DNA of 64,000 nt, taken from the NCBI GenBank assembly GCA_024642465.1, contig JAHEBA010000001.1, positions 62,001-126,000 of the forward strand, in the 5' to 3' direction. Source of the stretch: Alphaproteobacteria bacterium (GTDB lineage Bacteria; Pseudomonadota; Alphaproteobacteria; Rhizobiales; Aestuariivirgaceae). Shown here piece after piece: positions 54,245 to 62,608 of this stretch; position 1 is the first letter of the stretch, and each line of letters starts with the position of its first letter. A program made the translations under genes and the position numbers. The notes below the pieces were generated by a model. It had not been told where the DNA came from, searched no databases, and saw only the letters and a list, made by a program, of their open reading frames with translations.

Positions 54245-55189
54245 TTGGCCAGACGAAACATGCCGCCGCTGCGTGCGCTGACCGCCTTCGAGGCGGCTGC
54301 ACGGCTGGGCAGTTTCCGCAAGGCGGCCGACGAACTCGGCATCACCCGTTCGGCCATTTCCCACCAGATCAAGGCGCTCGAGGACATTCTCGGCGTGGAC
54401 CTGTTCTCGCGCGACGGCAAGCGAGCCGAACTGACTGGGCCGGGTCAGGTTTACTATCCGGCAGTGCGCGAAGCGTTCGACCAGATCGAAAGCCAGACCC
54501 AGGTGATCCGCCCACGCGCCTCCGAGAATGAGCTGACGGTGCAGGTTTACGTAACTGTGGCGATGAAATGGCTGCTGCCGCGCCTGCACGATTTCGAACG
54601 CCGCTACCCCAACATGAAGGTGCGCCTGTCCACCTCCTATTTTCACTGGGACTACGACCCGGACAATGCCGATGTCGGCATCATCCTGGCTCGCAATCGT
54701 GACGGCGATCACCACTATTCGAATCTGTTCCGCTCGCAGTTGCGGCCGGTGTGCTCACCGGAATACCTCGCCGGTTCCGCCCCGATGGATCGGCCCGAGG
54801 ATCTTGCGAACCACAAGCTGCTCTATGTGTTCTCCGGCGAGGAGGACTGGCGGTTGTGGCTGAAGGCAGCCGGCCTCAACGACGTGAAGCTGTCGAGCGC
54901 GCTTGCCTTCGACAGCTATCTGCTGGCCCAGGAGGCGGCGGTGGCGGGGCAGGGCGTTGCCATGACCATCGGCCCGTTTGCCCGCGAGGAACTCGCCGGC
55001 GGCCGGCTGGTGCATCCGTTCGACCTTGCCGTGCCGCACCGGCACTGGTGGGCGTTCGCCTGCAAGTCGGCAGACAAGCTGTTGCCCAAGGTGAAGCTGT
55101 TCCATGACTGGGTGCTTGAGCAGGTGGATCAGGACAACGAAATAGAAGCCGGCGCGAGCAGGGCACAGCTGGAGAAAGTTGGAACATGA
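54245..55189 (+). CDS. LysR family transcriptional regulator (GcvA-like)
   Basis: MPPLRALTAFEAAARLGSFRKAADELGITRSAISHQIKALEDILGVDLFSRDGKRAELTGPG. Confidence 0.95.
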   Translation: MARRNMPPLRALTAFEAAARLGSFRKAADELGITRSAISHQIKALEDILGVDLFSRDGKRAELTGPGQVYYPAVREAFDQIESQTQVIRPRASENELTVQVYVTVAMKWLLPRLHDFERRYPNMKVRLSTSYFHWDYDPDNADVGIILARNRDGDHHYSNLFRSQLRPVCSPEYLAGSAPMDRPEDLANHKLLYVFSGEEDWRLWLKAAGLNDVKLSSALAFDSYLLAQEAAVAGQGVAMTIGPFAREELAGGRLVHPFDLAVPHRHWWAFACKSADKLLPKVKLFHDWVLEQVDQDNEIEAGASRAQLEKVGT

Positions 55190-56748
55190 CGGACGTAGCT
55201 GTTGACGAACAACGCCGCACCCGCCGCCGTGAAGGTGGTGGCCGCCGGGATGCCGGCGGTGCCGCAGAAGGGATTGGCCAGCAACCTGCAGGCCAGGCCC
55301 GCCTTGGCTTCGAGCCGACCCGTTATGTGAGCGACGACCAGCTTGAGGCAATCCACCTCGCATCGCTTGAGGTGTTGCAGGAGATCGGCGTCGAGGTGAT
55401 GCTGTCCGAGGCGCGCGACATCTACCGGGCCGCTGGCGGCAGCGTCGATGGTGAGCGCGTGCGCATTCCCGCCGGTGTCATCAAGGCCGCCATTGCCACG
55501 GTGCCCGCCGCGTTCGATTTCCACGCCCGCAACCCGGAACGCGCCCTGCGCATCGGTGATGGCTACCTGGCCTTCGGCACTGTGGGTTCCGCCCCCAACG
55601 CATCTGACTTCGTCAATGGCCGCCGGCCCGGCAACCTGGAAGACTATCGCGGCTTCCTGAAGCTGGCCCAGAGCTTCAACTGCATCGACTTCGTTTCAGG
55701 CTATCCGGTGGAGCCGATCGACGTGCATGCCTCGGTGCGCCACCTGGTAGCGCTCAAGGACATGGCGCTGCTGACCGACAAGCCGTTCCATGCCTACTCG
55801 CTCGGCACCGAGCGCATCCTCGACGGCATCGAGATTGCCCGCATCGCCCGCGGCGTGAGCCGTGAGCAGTTCGAGACGGAACCATCGCTGTTCAGCATCA
55901 TCAATACCAACTCGCCGCTGAAGATGGACATACCCATGTTGCAGGGCGTGATCGAGATGGCGCGGGCAGGACAGATCGTGTGCGTGACGCCGTTCACGCT
56001 GGCAGGTGCCATGGCCCCGGTCACGGTGGCCGGTGCGCTGGTACAGCAGAACGCGGAAGCCCTTGCCGGCATCGCTCTGACCCAGCTGGTGCGGCCCGGC
56101 GCTCCCGTCATCTATGGCGGCTTCACCTCCAACGTCGACATGAAGTCCGGCGCACCCGCATTCGGCACGCCGGAGTACATGAAGGCAGCCATCGTCGGCG
56201 GCCAGTTGGCAAGGCGCTACAAGGTTCCTTACCGGACTTCCAATACCTGCGCCGCCAACGCACTGGATGCACAGGCAGCCTATGAAAGCGTGTTCTCGCT
56301 TTGGGGCGTGGCCCAGGGCGGCGGCAACCTCGTCATGCATGGCGCGGGCTGGATGGAAGGCGGCCTCGTCGCAAGCTTCGAGAAGTTCGTGCTCGACTGC
56401 GACCTGATTCAAATGGTCAAAGCCTTCCTGCAACCGCTTGATTTCACTCGCGATGCGCTGGGTCTTGAAGCAATGAAGGAAGTCGGCCCCGGCGGTCACT
56501 TCTTCGGCTGTGCCCACACCATGGCGCGGTACGAGACGGCCTTCTACGCGCCGATCCTGTCGGATTGGCGCAACTTCGAGCAGTGGCAGCAGGCTGGTTC
56601 GCCGCAAGCGAGCGACAAGGCGCACAAGGTCATGCGTCAGGTGCTGGATGCCTACAAGGCGCCGTCGATCGACCCGGCGGTTGCCGAGGAACTCGAGGCC
56701 TTTGTCGCCCGGCGCACCGAAGAAGGCGGCGCCCCTACGGACTTCTGA
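55186..56748 (+). CDS. trimethylamine methyltransferase (MttB) superfamily protein, non-pyrrolysine (second copy)
   Basis: GFEPTRYVSDDQLEAIHLASLEVLQEIGVEVMLSEARDIYRAAGGSVDGERVRIP...; ATGA overlap with lysR; Arg-rich N-terminus QRRTRRREGGGRRDAGG. Confidence 0.9.
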   Translation: MTDVAVDEQRRTRRREGGGRRDAGGAAEGIGQQPAGQARLGFEPTRYVSDDQLEAIHLASLEVLQEIGVEVMLSEARDIYRAAGGSVDGERVRIPAGVIKAAIATVPAAFDFHARNPERALRIGDGYLAFGTVGSAPNASDFVNGRRPGNLEDYRGFLKLAQSFNCIDFVSGYPVEPIDVHASVRHLVALKDMALLTDKPFHAYSLGTERILDGIEIARIARGVSREQFETEPSLFSIINTNSPLKMDIPMLQGVIEMARAGQIVCVTPFTLAGAMAPVTVAGALVQQNAEALAGIALTQLVRPGAPVIYGGFTSNVDMKSGAPAFGTPEYMKAAIVGGQLARRYKVPYRTSNTCAANALDAQAAYESVFSLWGVAQGGGNLVMHGAGWMEGGLVASFEKFVLDCDLIQMVKAFLQPLDFTRDALGLEAMKEVGPGGHFFGCAHTMARYETAFYAPILSDWRNFEQWQQAGSPQASDKAHKVMRQVLDAYKAPSIDPAVAEELEAFVARRTEEGGAPTDF

Positions 56749-56763
56749 CCGGGGCTCCACGGT

Positions 56764-57189
56764 TTGGATCTTGTAACGCTGTTCGCCTCGGCCCTCGTTG
56801 CCGCCACCATCTTTCCGGCCCAGTCGGAAGGGGTGCTGCTGTATCTGCAGACACAGGGTGACCGGCCATGGCTGTTGCTGCTGGCGGTGGCGAGCCTGGG
56901 CAACACGCTCGGCTCGTGCGTGAACTGGCTGGTGGGCCGGTTCGCCGAGCGCCTCAGTCATTATGGCTGGTTCAGGCAGTTCGAGGCCGGGCTGGACCGG
57001 GCTCAGCACTGGTATGTGCGCTGGGGCGTGTGGTCGCTTCTGCTCAGCTGGGCGCCGTTCATCGGCGATCCGCTCACCGTGGTGGCGGGGCTGATGCGCA
57101 CGCCGTTTTGGCTGTTCGTGGCCATTGTCGCCGTGGCCAAGACGGCGCGCTATGCTGCGCTCCTTTGGCTGGGCTCGGCCTGGTCCTGA
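56764..57189 (+). CDS. YqaA family (SNARE-associated/DedA-like) membrane protein
   Basis: AATIFPAQSEGVLLYLQTQGDRPWLLLLAVASLGNTLGSCVNWLVGRF; TTG start presumed. Confidence 0.85.
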   Translation: MDLVTLFASALVAATIFPAQSEGVLLYLQTQGDRPWLLLLAVASLGNTLGSCVNWLVGRFAERLSHYGWFRQFEAGLDRAQHWYVRWGVWSLLLSWAPFIGDPLTVVAGLMRTPFWLFVAIVAVAKTARYAALLWLGSAWS

Positions 57190-57326
57190 CCTGCACGCAT
57201 GCCGCGTGCCCCATGTGTGGCGGCGGCGTCACATGATTGCCTTGGGTTAGGCACACGGGCGCCGATGAATCGGCCAAGGCGTTGATTACCAGTTCAAGTC
57301 GGGACGGCCAACGAGGGGACGTTCCT

Positions 57327-58013
57327 ATGTGGAAAACCGCTTTCGCCGCAACTGCAATGCTTGCGGCAATCCTGCCTTCATCAATCGTGCATGCCGGCCA
57401 GAAGGGTGACTTCTGGCGCGACGCGCCTGCCTACAACTGGGCCGGGCGATATGCCGGCGCTGCGCTGGGATATGCCTGGGGCGAATCCACCCAGAATTAT
57501 GACCGGGCCGGGGACCACGGCATGGCCAGCCTGGAGCCGGATGGCATGTCCGGTTCTGTGTATGGCGGTTACAACTGGATGATGACCGGCAATTTCCTGC
57601 TCGGGCTCGAGGGCGAGCTTGGCGTACTGGGCGTGTCGCAGGGCGCGACCACGGTCTTTGACGGCCATGTCTGGAGCACCGAGTTCGGCCCCTTCATGTT
57701 AACCTTGCGCGGCAGGGCGGGATATGCCTTCGGCGACTGGCTCGTATATGGCACCGGCGGACTTGCGGTAGCGACAATAGAAGACATTTCCATCGGCAAC
57801 ACCCCCGGTGAAACGGCAAGAGAGGACGGCTTGAGGGCAGGATGGGTTGCCGGCGGCGGTGTCGAGTATGCCGCCAGCGACCGGTGGAGCGTTGGGGCAG
57901 AGTTTCTGCACATGGACTTCGGCCGCGAGGAGTGAGCCAGCGCCAACAACGAGCAGTACTATTTCGAGAATACACTGAACGTGTTCCGGGTCGGCGCTTC
58001 ATACGCCTTCTAG
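57327..58013 (+). pseudogene. outer-membrane beta-barrel protein (Omp25/31-like) with in-frame TGA at 57933-57935
   Basis: Signal peptide; NWAGRYAGAALGYAWGES...; frame continues past TGA: FGREE[TGA]ASANNEQYYFENTLNVFRVGASYAF*, where the last segment has the terminal-Phe beta-strand expected of OMPs. Confidence 0.75.
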
Positions 58014-58023
58014 CGGACAGGCT

Positions 58024-58866
58024 TCACGCCTTCCGGTCTCGCGACAAAAGCTCGTCGATCTGCGCAAAGCTCGCTGCGTATTGCGCGAACTCGAAGGTAC
58101 CCTTGTTCATCACTTCGCGCGCCGCCTGCAGGAATCCTCCCAGCGCGGCGCGTGCAAACGATGAGCCCATGGAGATGCGCCGCACGCCGGCGGCTTCCAG
58201 CTGCGCCACCGTGAAGTGCGATGCCGCCGTGCCGATCACCACGTTGACGGGCTTGCTGACGGCCTCGCAGACCTGTGCGATCTGGTCGAGCGTCGACAAG
58301 CCGGGCGCGTACAGCACGTCCGCTCCCGCGGCTTCGTAGGCGATCAGCCGAGAGATGGTGTCGTCGAGGTCGGGCCGGCCATGCAGGAAGTTTTCCGCTC
58401 TGGCGGTCAGCACGAATGGACGCTTCAGCCCGTCGCGGGCTTGCACGGCGGCTGAAATGCGCTCGACGGCATGCTGGAAGTCGATGATCGGGGCATCCGG
58501 CTTGCCGGAAGTGTCTTCGATGGTGCAGCCGCTCAAGCCAGTGGCGGCGGCCTGCCGGATCGTCTCGGCCACGGTTTCCGGTTTCAGGCCATAGCCATGC
58601 TCGAGATCTGCGGAGACAGGCACTTCCACCGCCTTCACGATCGCCTTGCACATGCCCAGTGCCTCTGCCCGGCTGACTTCGCCCGGCCAGTCGCGCTTTC
58701 CTATGCAGAACGCAAATCCGGCGCTGGTGGTGGCGATGGCTTCGAAGCCCATCGCTTCAAGTATCCGGGCAGAGCCTACGTCCCAAGCGTTGGGCAGGAT
58801 AAGCGCCTTGTCTTCGCGCTCGTGCATCCGCGCGAAAAGCTCAGCCTTCTGCTTTGCCGTTGGCAT
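58024..58866 (-). CDS. isocitrate lyase/phosphoenolpyruvate mutase family protein
   Basis: LILPNAWDVGSARILEAMGFEAIATTSAGFAF...VPVSADLEHGYG...GLSGCTIEDTSG. Confidence 0.9.
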   Translation of the reverse strand: MPTAKQKAELFARMHEREDKALILPNAWDVGSARILEAMGFEAIATTSAGFAFCIGKRDWPGEVSRAEALGMCKAIVKAVEVPVSADLEHGYGLKPETVAETIRQAAATGLSGCTIEDTSGKPDAPIIDFQHAVERISAAVQARDGLKRPFVLTARAENFLHGRPDLDDTISRLIAYEAAGADVLYAPGLSTLDQIAQVCEAVSKPVNVVIGTAASHFTVAQLEAAGVRRISMGSSFARAALGGFLQAAREVMNKGTFEFAQYAASFAQIDELLSRDRKA

Positions 58867-58969
58867 GACCTTGGCCTCCCATGCCGTCCGCTACAATCCA
58901 GTGCGCTTGTGACTTGGGAGTCTGACAGGTTTCAGCGCAGGCGCAAGGGGTGGTGGGCTGTGGCCGGGC

Positions 58970-61012
58970 TCAACCTCGCCTGCGGCGGCGCTGGCGGCCT
59001 TCCGATCCATCCGCATTGACCGCGAATATCTCCTTGGTCTGCGGCAGCGTGACTTCCGTAGACAGGTTGGGGAACGAGGCAGTCTTGTGCGGAATGGCCA
59101 TGGCCTCCACGAAATGCTGCTGGAACATTGGCTCCACCGCCGTCTCGATCTTCTCGATGCGCCGCACCACCTGTTCGATCTCGTCGCGACCCGCGGTATT
59201 GAGCAGCGCGATGCGCGCACCCGTACCCGCGGCGTTGCCGGCCGAGTGAACGTGCTTCAGGTCGCAGTCCGGAATGAGACCGAGGATCATCGCGTACTTC
59301 ACGTCGATGTGGCTGCCGAAGGCGCCGGCAAGCCGGATGGTATCGACAGACTTCAGCTCCAGCTTGTCCATCAGCAGTTGCACGCCGGCATAAAGCGCGG
59401 CCTTGGCAAGCTGGATGGCGCGCACATCATTCTGGGTGATCGAGATCAGTGGCTCGCCTTCCCGGATGACATAGGTGAAGGTACGTCCGGTTTGCACGAC
59501 GCGTGGGCTGCGCTCGGCGAACGAGCCGTCGAACATGCCGTCCTGGTTGATGATGCCGGCCAGGTACATCTCTGCGATCACCTCGATGATGCCGGAACCG
59601 CAGATGCCGGTGACGCCAGTCGAGGCAATCTCGTCCTCGAAGCCCGGCTCGTCCGACCACTTGTCGCAACCGATCACCTTGAAGCGCGGCTCCAGCGTTT
59701 CCGGGTTGATGCGGATGCGCTCGATCGCGCCGGGTGCTGCGCGCTGGCCGCAAGAGATCTGTGCGCCTTCGAAGGCAGGGCCGGTAGGCGAAGAGCAGGC
59801 CAGCAGCCGGTCCTTGTTGCCCAGCACGATCTCGGCATTGGTGCCCACGTCCACCACCAGCATGATCTCGTTGGACAGGTGCGGGGACTCGGACAGCACC
59901 ACCCCGGCCGTGTCTGCGCCGACATGGCCGGCGATGCACGGCAGCACGTAGACGTAGGCGCCGTTGTTGAGTTCGAGGTCGAACTCGCGGGCCGGGCGGG
60001 TGACAGCAAGGCCCGTCGCCAGCGCGAACGGCGCGCCGCCAAGCTCTGTCGGATCGATGCCCAGCATCAGGTGATGCATCACCGGATTGCCGACGAGCAC
60101 CACTTCGAGGATCTCGTTGATCTCGACCTGAGCCTCTTTCGCCACCTCGCGGGCAAGCTGGTTCAGCGCCTCGCGCACGGCAGCGGTCATTTCCTTGTCG
60201 CCACCGGGGTTCATCATCACGTAGGAGACCCGGCTCATCAGGTCTTCGCCAAAGCGGATTTGCGGGTTCATCAGCCCGGCAGACGCCTTGATCTCGCCGG
60301 TGGCGAGGTCGCACAGGTGCGCCGCGATGGTGGTGGAGCCGACGTCCACCGCCATGCCGAACGCTCGGTCGTGGAAGCCTGGCCACAGCGCCACGATACG
60401 CGGCACCTTGCCGGCCATGCGATGGTGGATGGCGACAGTGATGCGCCATTCGCCCTTGCGCAATGCAACCTGCAGTGCACGCATGATGTCGAGGTCGCAG
60501 GTGACCTGCTCGATGCCCCACTGGCTTCTCAGCGCGTCATATACCCTTTCGAGGTCGGATGACGGCTGGTGCATGTCCGGCTCTTCCACCACGATGTAGT
60601 AGAGCCGGGTGACGGGATCGAGCTTGATGTCGCGCACCTCGGCGCGCTTGCGCACCACCTGCTTGTGCACCTGGCTTTCCGGCGGCACGTCGATGACGCA
60701 GTCGCCCTGGATCAGCGTCTGGCAGGACAGTCTGCGCCCGGCCTTCAGCCCGCGCTTTTCATCGTAACGGACCTCGACCTGGGTCACCGGGCCCAGGTGC
60801 TCGGCCTTCGAGGTGATGCCGTGCTTGGCGAAGTCGCCGATGGATGGAACCACCTGGCAGCGGCCACAAATGGCGCGCCCGCCGCAGACGCTGTCGATGT
60901 CCACACCCAGCGCGCGCGCTGCCTGCAGCACAGGTGTGCCGAGCGGAAACCGCCCGCGTTTGCCCGATGGCGTGAAAACGATGAGGGCGTCGTCGCGGTG
61001 GTTGTCTGCCAT
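58970..61012 (-). CDS. ASKHA-domain/2Fe-2S reductive activator of corrinoid protein (RACE, DUF4445-type)
   Basis: N-terminal ferredoxin VCGGRAICGRCQV; GMAVDVGSTTIAAHLCDLATGEI; VVDVGTNAEIVLGNKDRLLACSSPTGPAFEGAQISCGQRAAPGAIE; C-terminus EGRQRRRRRG*. Confidence 0.92.
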   Translation of the reverse strand: MADNHRDDALIVFTPSGKRGRFPLGTPVLQAARALGVDIDSVCGGRAICGRCQVVPSIGDFAKHGITSKAEHLGPVTQVEVRYDEKRGLKAGRRLSCQTLIQGDCVIDVPPESQVHKQVVRKRAEVRDIKLDPVTRLYYIVVEEPDMHQPSSDLERVYDALRSQWGIEQVTCDLDIMRALQVALRKGEWRITVAIHHRMAGKVPRIVALWPGFHDRAFGMAVDVGSTTIAAHLCDLATGEIKASAGLMNPQIRFGEDLMSRVSYVMMNPGGDKEMTAAVREALNQLAREVAKEAQVEINEILEVVLVGNPVMHHLMLGIDPTELGGAPFALATGLAVTRPAREFDLELNNGAYVYVLPCIAGHVGADTAGVVLSESPHLSNEIMLVVDVGTNAEIVLGNKDRLLACSSPTGPAFEGAQISCGQRAAPGAIERIRINPETLEPRFKVIGCDKWSDEPGFEDEIASTGVTGICGSGIIEVIAEMYLAGIINQDGMFDGSFAERSPRVVQTGRTFTYVIREGEPLISITQNDVRAIQLAKAALYAGVQLLMDKLELKSVDTIRLAGAFGSHIDVKYAMILGLIPDCDLKHVHSAGNAAGTGARIALLNTAGRDEIEQVVRRIEKIETAVEPMFQQHFVEAMAIPHKTASFPNLSTEVTLPQTKEIFAVNADGSEGRQRRRRRG

Positions 61013-61037
61013 AATAGGTCCTGTCTGCCTGTTCGGA

Positions 61038-62117
61038 TTATCCGCGGCGGCGGCGGCGTCCTTCCCGGTCGCCACGTGCGCCGCGCTCGCCTTCGCCACC
61101 GGCCGGCTTGTTGAAGCGGATCCAGTTAGCGCCCGACGGGTCATTGTTCAACAGGAAGTCTGCGGCCTTGATGGCTTCGATTTCCTTAGACGGGGTGCCG
61201 GTCATGTGGCCGACGCCCAGCAGCGGGGCCAGAACGGCGGGGTCGATGTCGTCAGGAATGATGATGCCCATTTCTGCCAGCTTGGCGATATGCTCGTCGT
61301 ACTTCTTGCGCGTGGTGGCAAGCTGCACCGGGTTCATGATGGCACTCGTCATGCCGGCAGCTGCCGCCATCGGCAGGAAGGCGTTGTTGATGCCGTGCCG
61401 GTTGGGCAGGCCGAACGAGATGTTGGACGCCCCGCACGTGGTGTTGACGCCCAGTTCCTCGCGCAGCCGGCGAACCAGCGAAAACACCTGCAGGCCTGCG
61501 GTGCCCATGGCGCCGATCGGCATCACCAGCGGATCCACCACGATGTCGTGCGGCTTGATGCCATGGTCGGCAGCGCGCTCGACGATCTTCTTTGCCACGG
61601 CAAAGCGCACGTCCGGGTCTTCGGAGATGCCGGTGTCGTCGTTGGAAATGGCAACCACCGGCACGTCGTATTTCTTGACCAGTGGCAGCACGAGTTCGAG
61701 GCGCTCTTCCTCGCCGGTCACCGAGTTCAGCAGCGGGCGGCCCTTGGCAGCCTGGAGGCCGTTCTCCAGTGCGCCCGGCACCGAGCTGTCGATGCACAGC
61801 GGCACATCCACCAGCGCCTGTACGCGTTCCACCAGTTCCTTCATCAGCGGCGGCTCGACGAAGTTGTTGTCGGCATAGCGGGGGTCTTCCGCCATCTTGT
61901 TGGAGAACACGGCGCCGGAGTTGATGTCGAGCACGGTTGCGCCGCACGCCACCTGCTCAAGTGCGTCCTTTTCGACCGTGGAGAAGTCGCCCATTTCCAG
62001 TTCGGCTGCCAGCTTCTTGCGGCCGGTGGGGTTGATGCGTTCGCCAATCACGCAAAACGGCTGGTCGAAGCCGATCACGACTTCCTTTGTGGCTGAGGCA
62101 ACGACGGTTCTGGTCAT
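61038..62117 (-). CDS. methyltetrahydrofolate:corrinoid methyltransferase (pterin-binding)
   Basis: FCVIGERINPTGRKKLAAELEMGDFSTVEKDALEQVACGATVLDINSGAV...; C-terminus GEGERGARGDREGRRRRRG*. Confidence 0.93.
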   Translation of the reverse strand: MTRTVVASATKEVVIGFDQPFCVIGERINPTGRKKLAAELEMGDFSTVEKDALEQVACGATVLDINSGAVFSNKMAEDPRYADNNFVEPPLMKELVERVQALVDVPLCIDSSVPGALENGLQAAKGRPLLNSVTGEEERLELVLPLVKKYDVPVVAISNDDTGISEDPDVRFAVAKKIVERAADHGIKPHDIVVDPLVMPIGAMGTAGLQVFSLVRRLREELGVNTTCGASNISFGLPNRHGINNAFLPMAAAAGMTSAIMNPVQLATTRKKYDEHIAKLAEMGIIIPDDIDPAVLAPLLGVGHMTGTPSKEIEAIKAADFLLNNDPSGANWIRFNKPAGGEGERGARGDREGRRRRRG

Positions 62118-62184
62118 TTGGCTTTGCGTCCTTTCGCGGCGCGAGCAGAAATGGTTTGAAAGGGTGGTCGGGTAGCGATGGGCG

Positions 62185-62481
62185 TCAGACCCGGCCCCCG
62201 TTGCTGATCAGTTGCTTGAGGCGGTCCTTGTCGAATTCGGCCTCCAGCCTCTGCGCCGCAGCGGCGGCTTCGGCCTCAAGGTCGTCGCCGCATTCAACCG
62301 GTTCGGCCCGGCGCCATTCGGCAAGATAGTCGTCGGTGTCTGCAGCGCCCGAGCGCATGGCCGCCATGTCGATGGCTTCCTGAAACCGGTCGGACAGCAT
62401 CTTCTTCTCGGCCTTGCGGCCCGCCTTGACGGTCACCTGTGAAGGGATGTCGCGCCAGTATGTAATGACGAGTTGGGCCAT
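62185..62481 (-). CDS. small 'virulence factor'-family protein (PF13769-like)
   Basis: MAQLVITYWRDIPSQVTVKAGRKAEKKMLSDRFQEAIDMAAMRSGAADTDDYLAEWRR; operon with MTHFR and MeTr. Confidence 0.8.
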   Translation of the reverse strand: MAQLVITYWRDIPSQVTVKAGRKAEKKMLSDRFQEAIDMAAMRSGAADTDDYLAEWRRAEPVECGDDLEAEAAAAAQRLEAEFDKDRLKQLISNGGRV

Positions 62482-62608
62482 GACGGTGTCTTCGTGCTAC
62501 GGTCGGTCTGAATTTCCTTGGCGCAGGTATAGGCGATATTGCCAGCAGGCAACTGCCGGTATTGCGACAGCCGGATGCAGAAAACCGACTGCTGCCGGGC
62601 AGCCAGCC

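Noticed and set aside
57933-57935. In-frame TGA as selenocysteine
   Set aside because: An outer-membrane barrel is not a selenoprotein family, and no SECIS-like element or sel genes were recognised; nonsense mutation or error is more likely.
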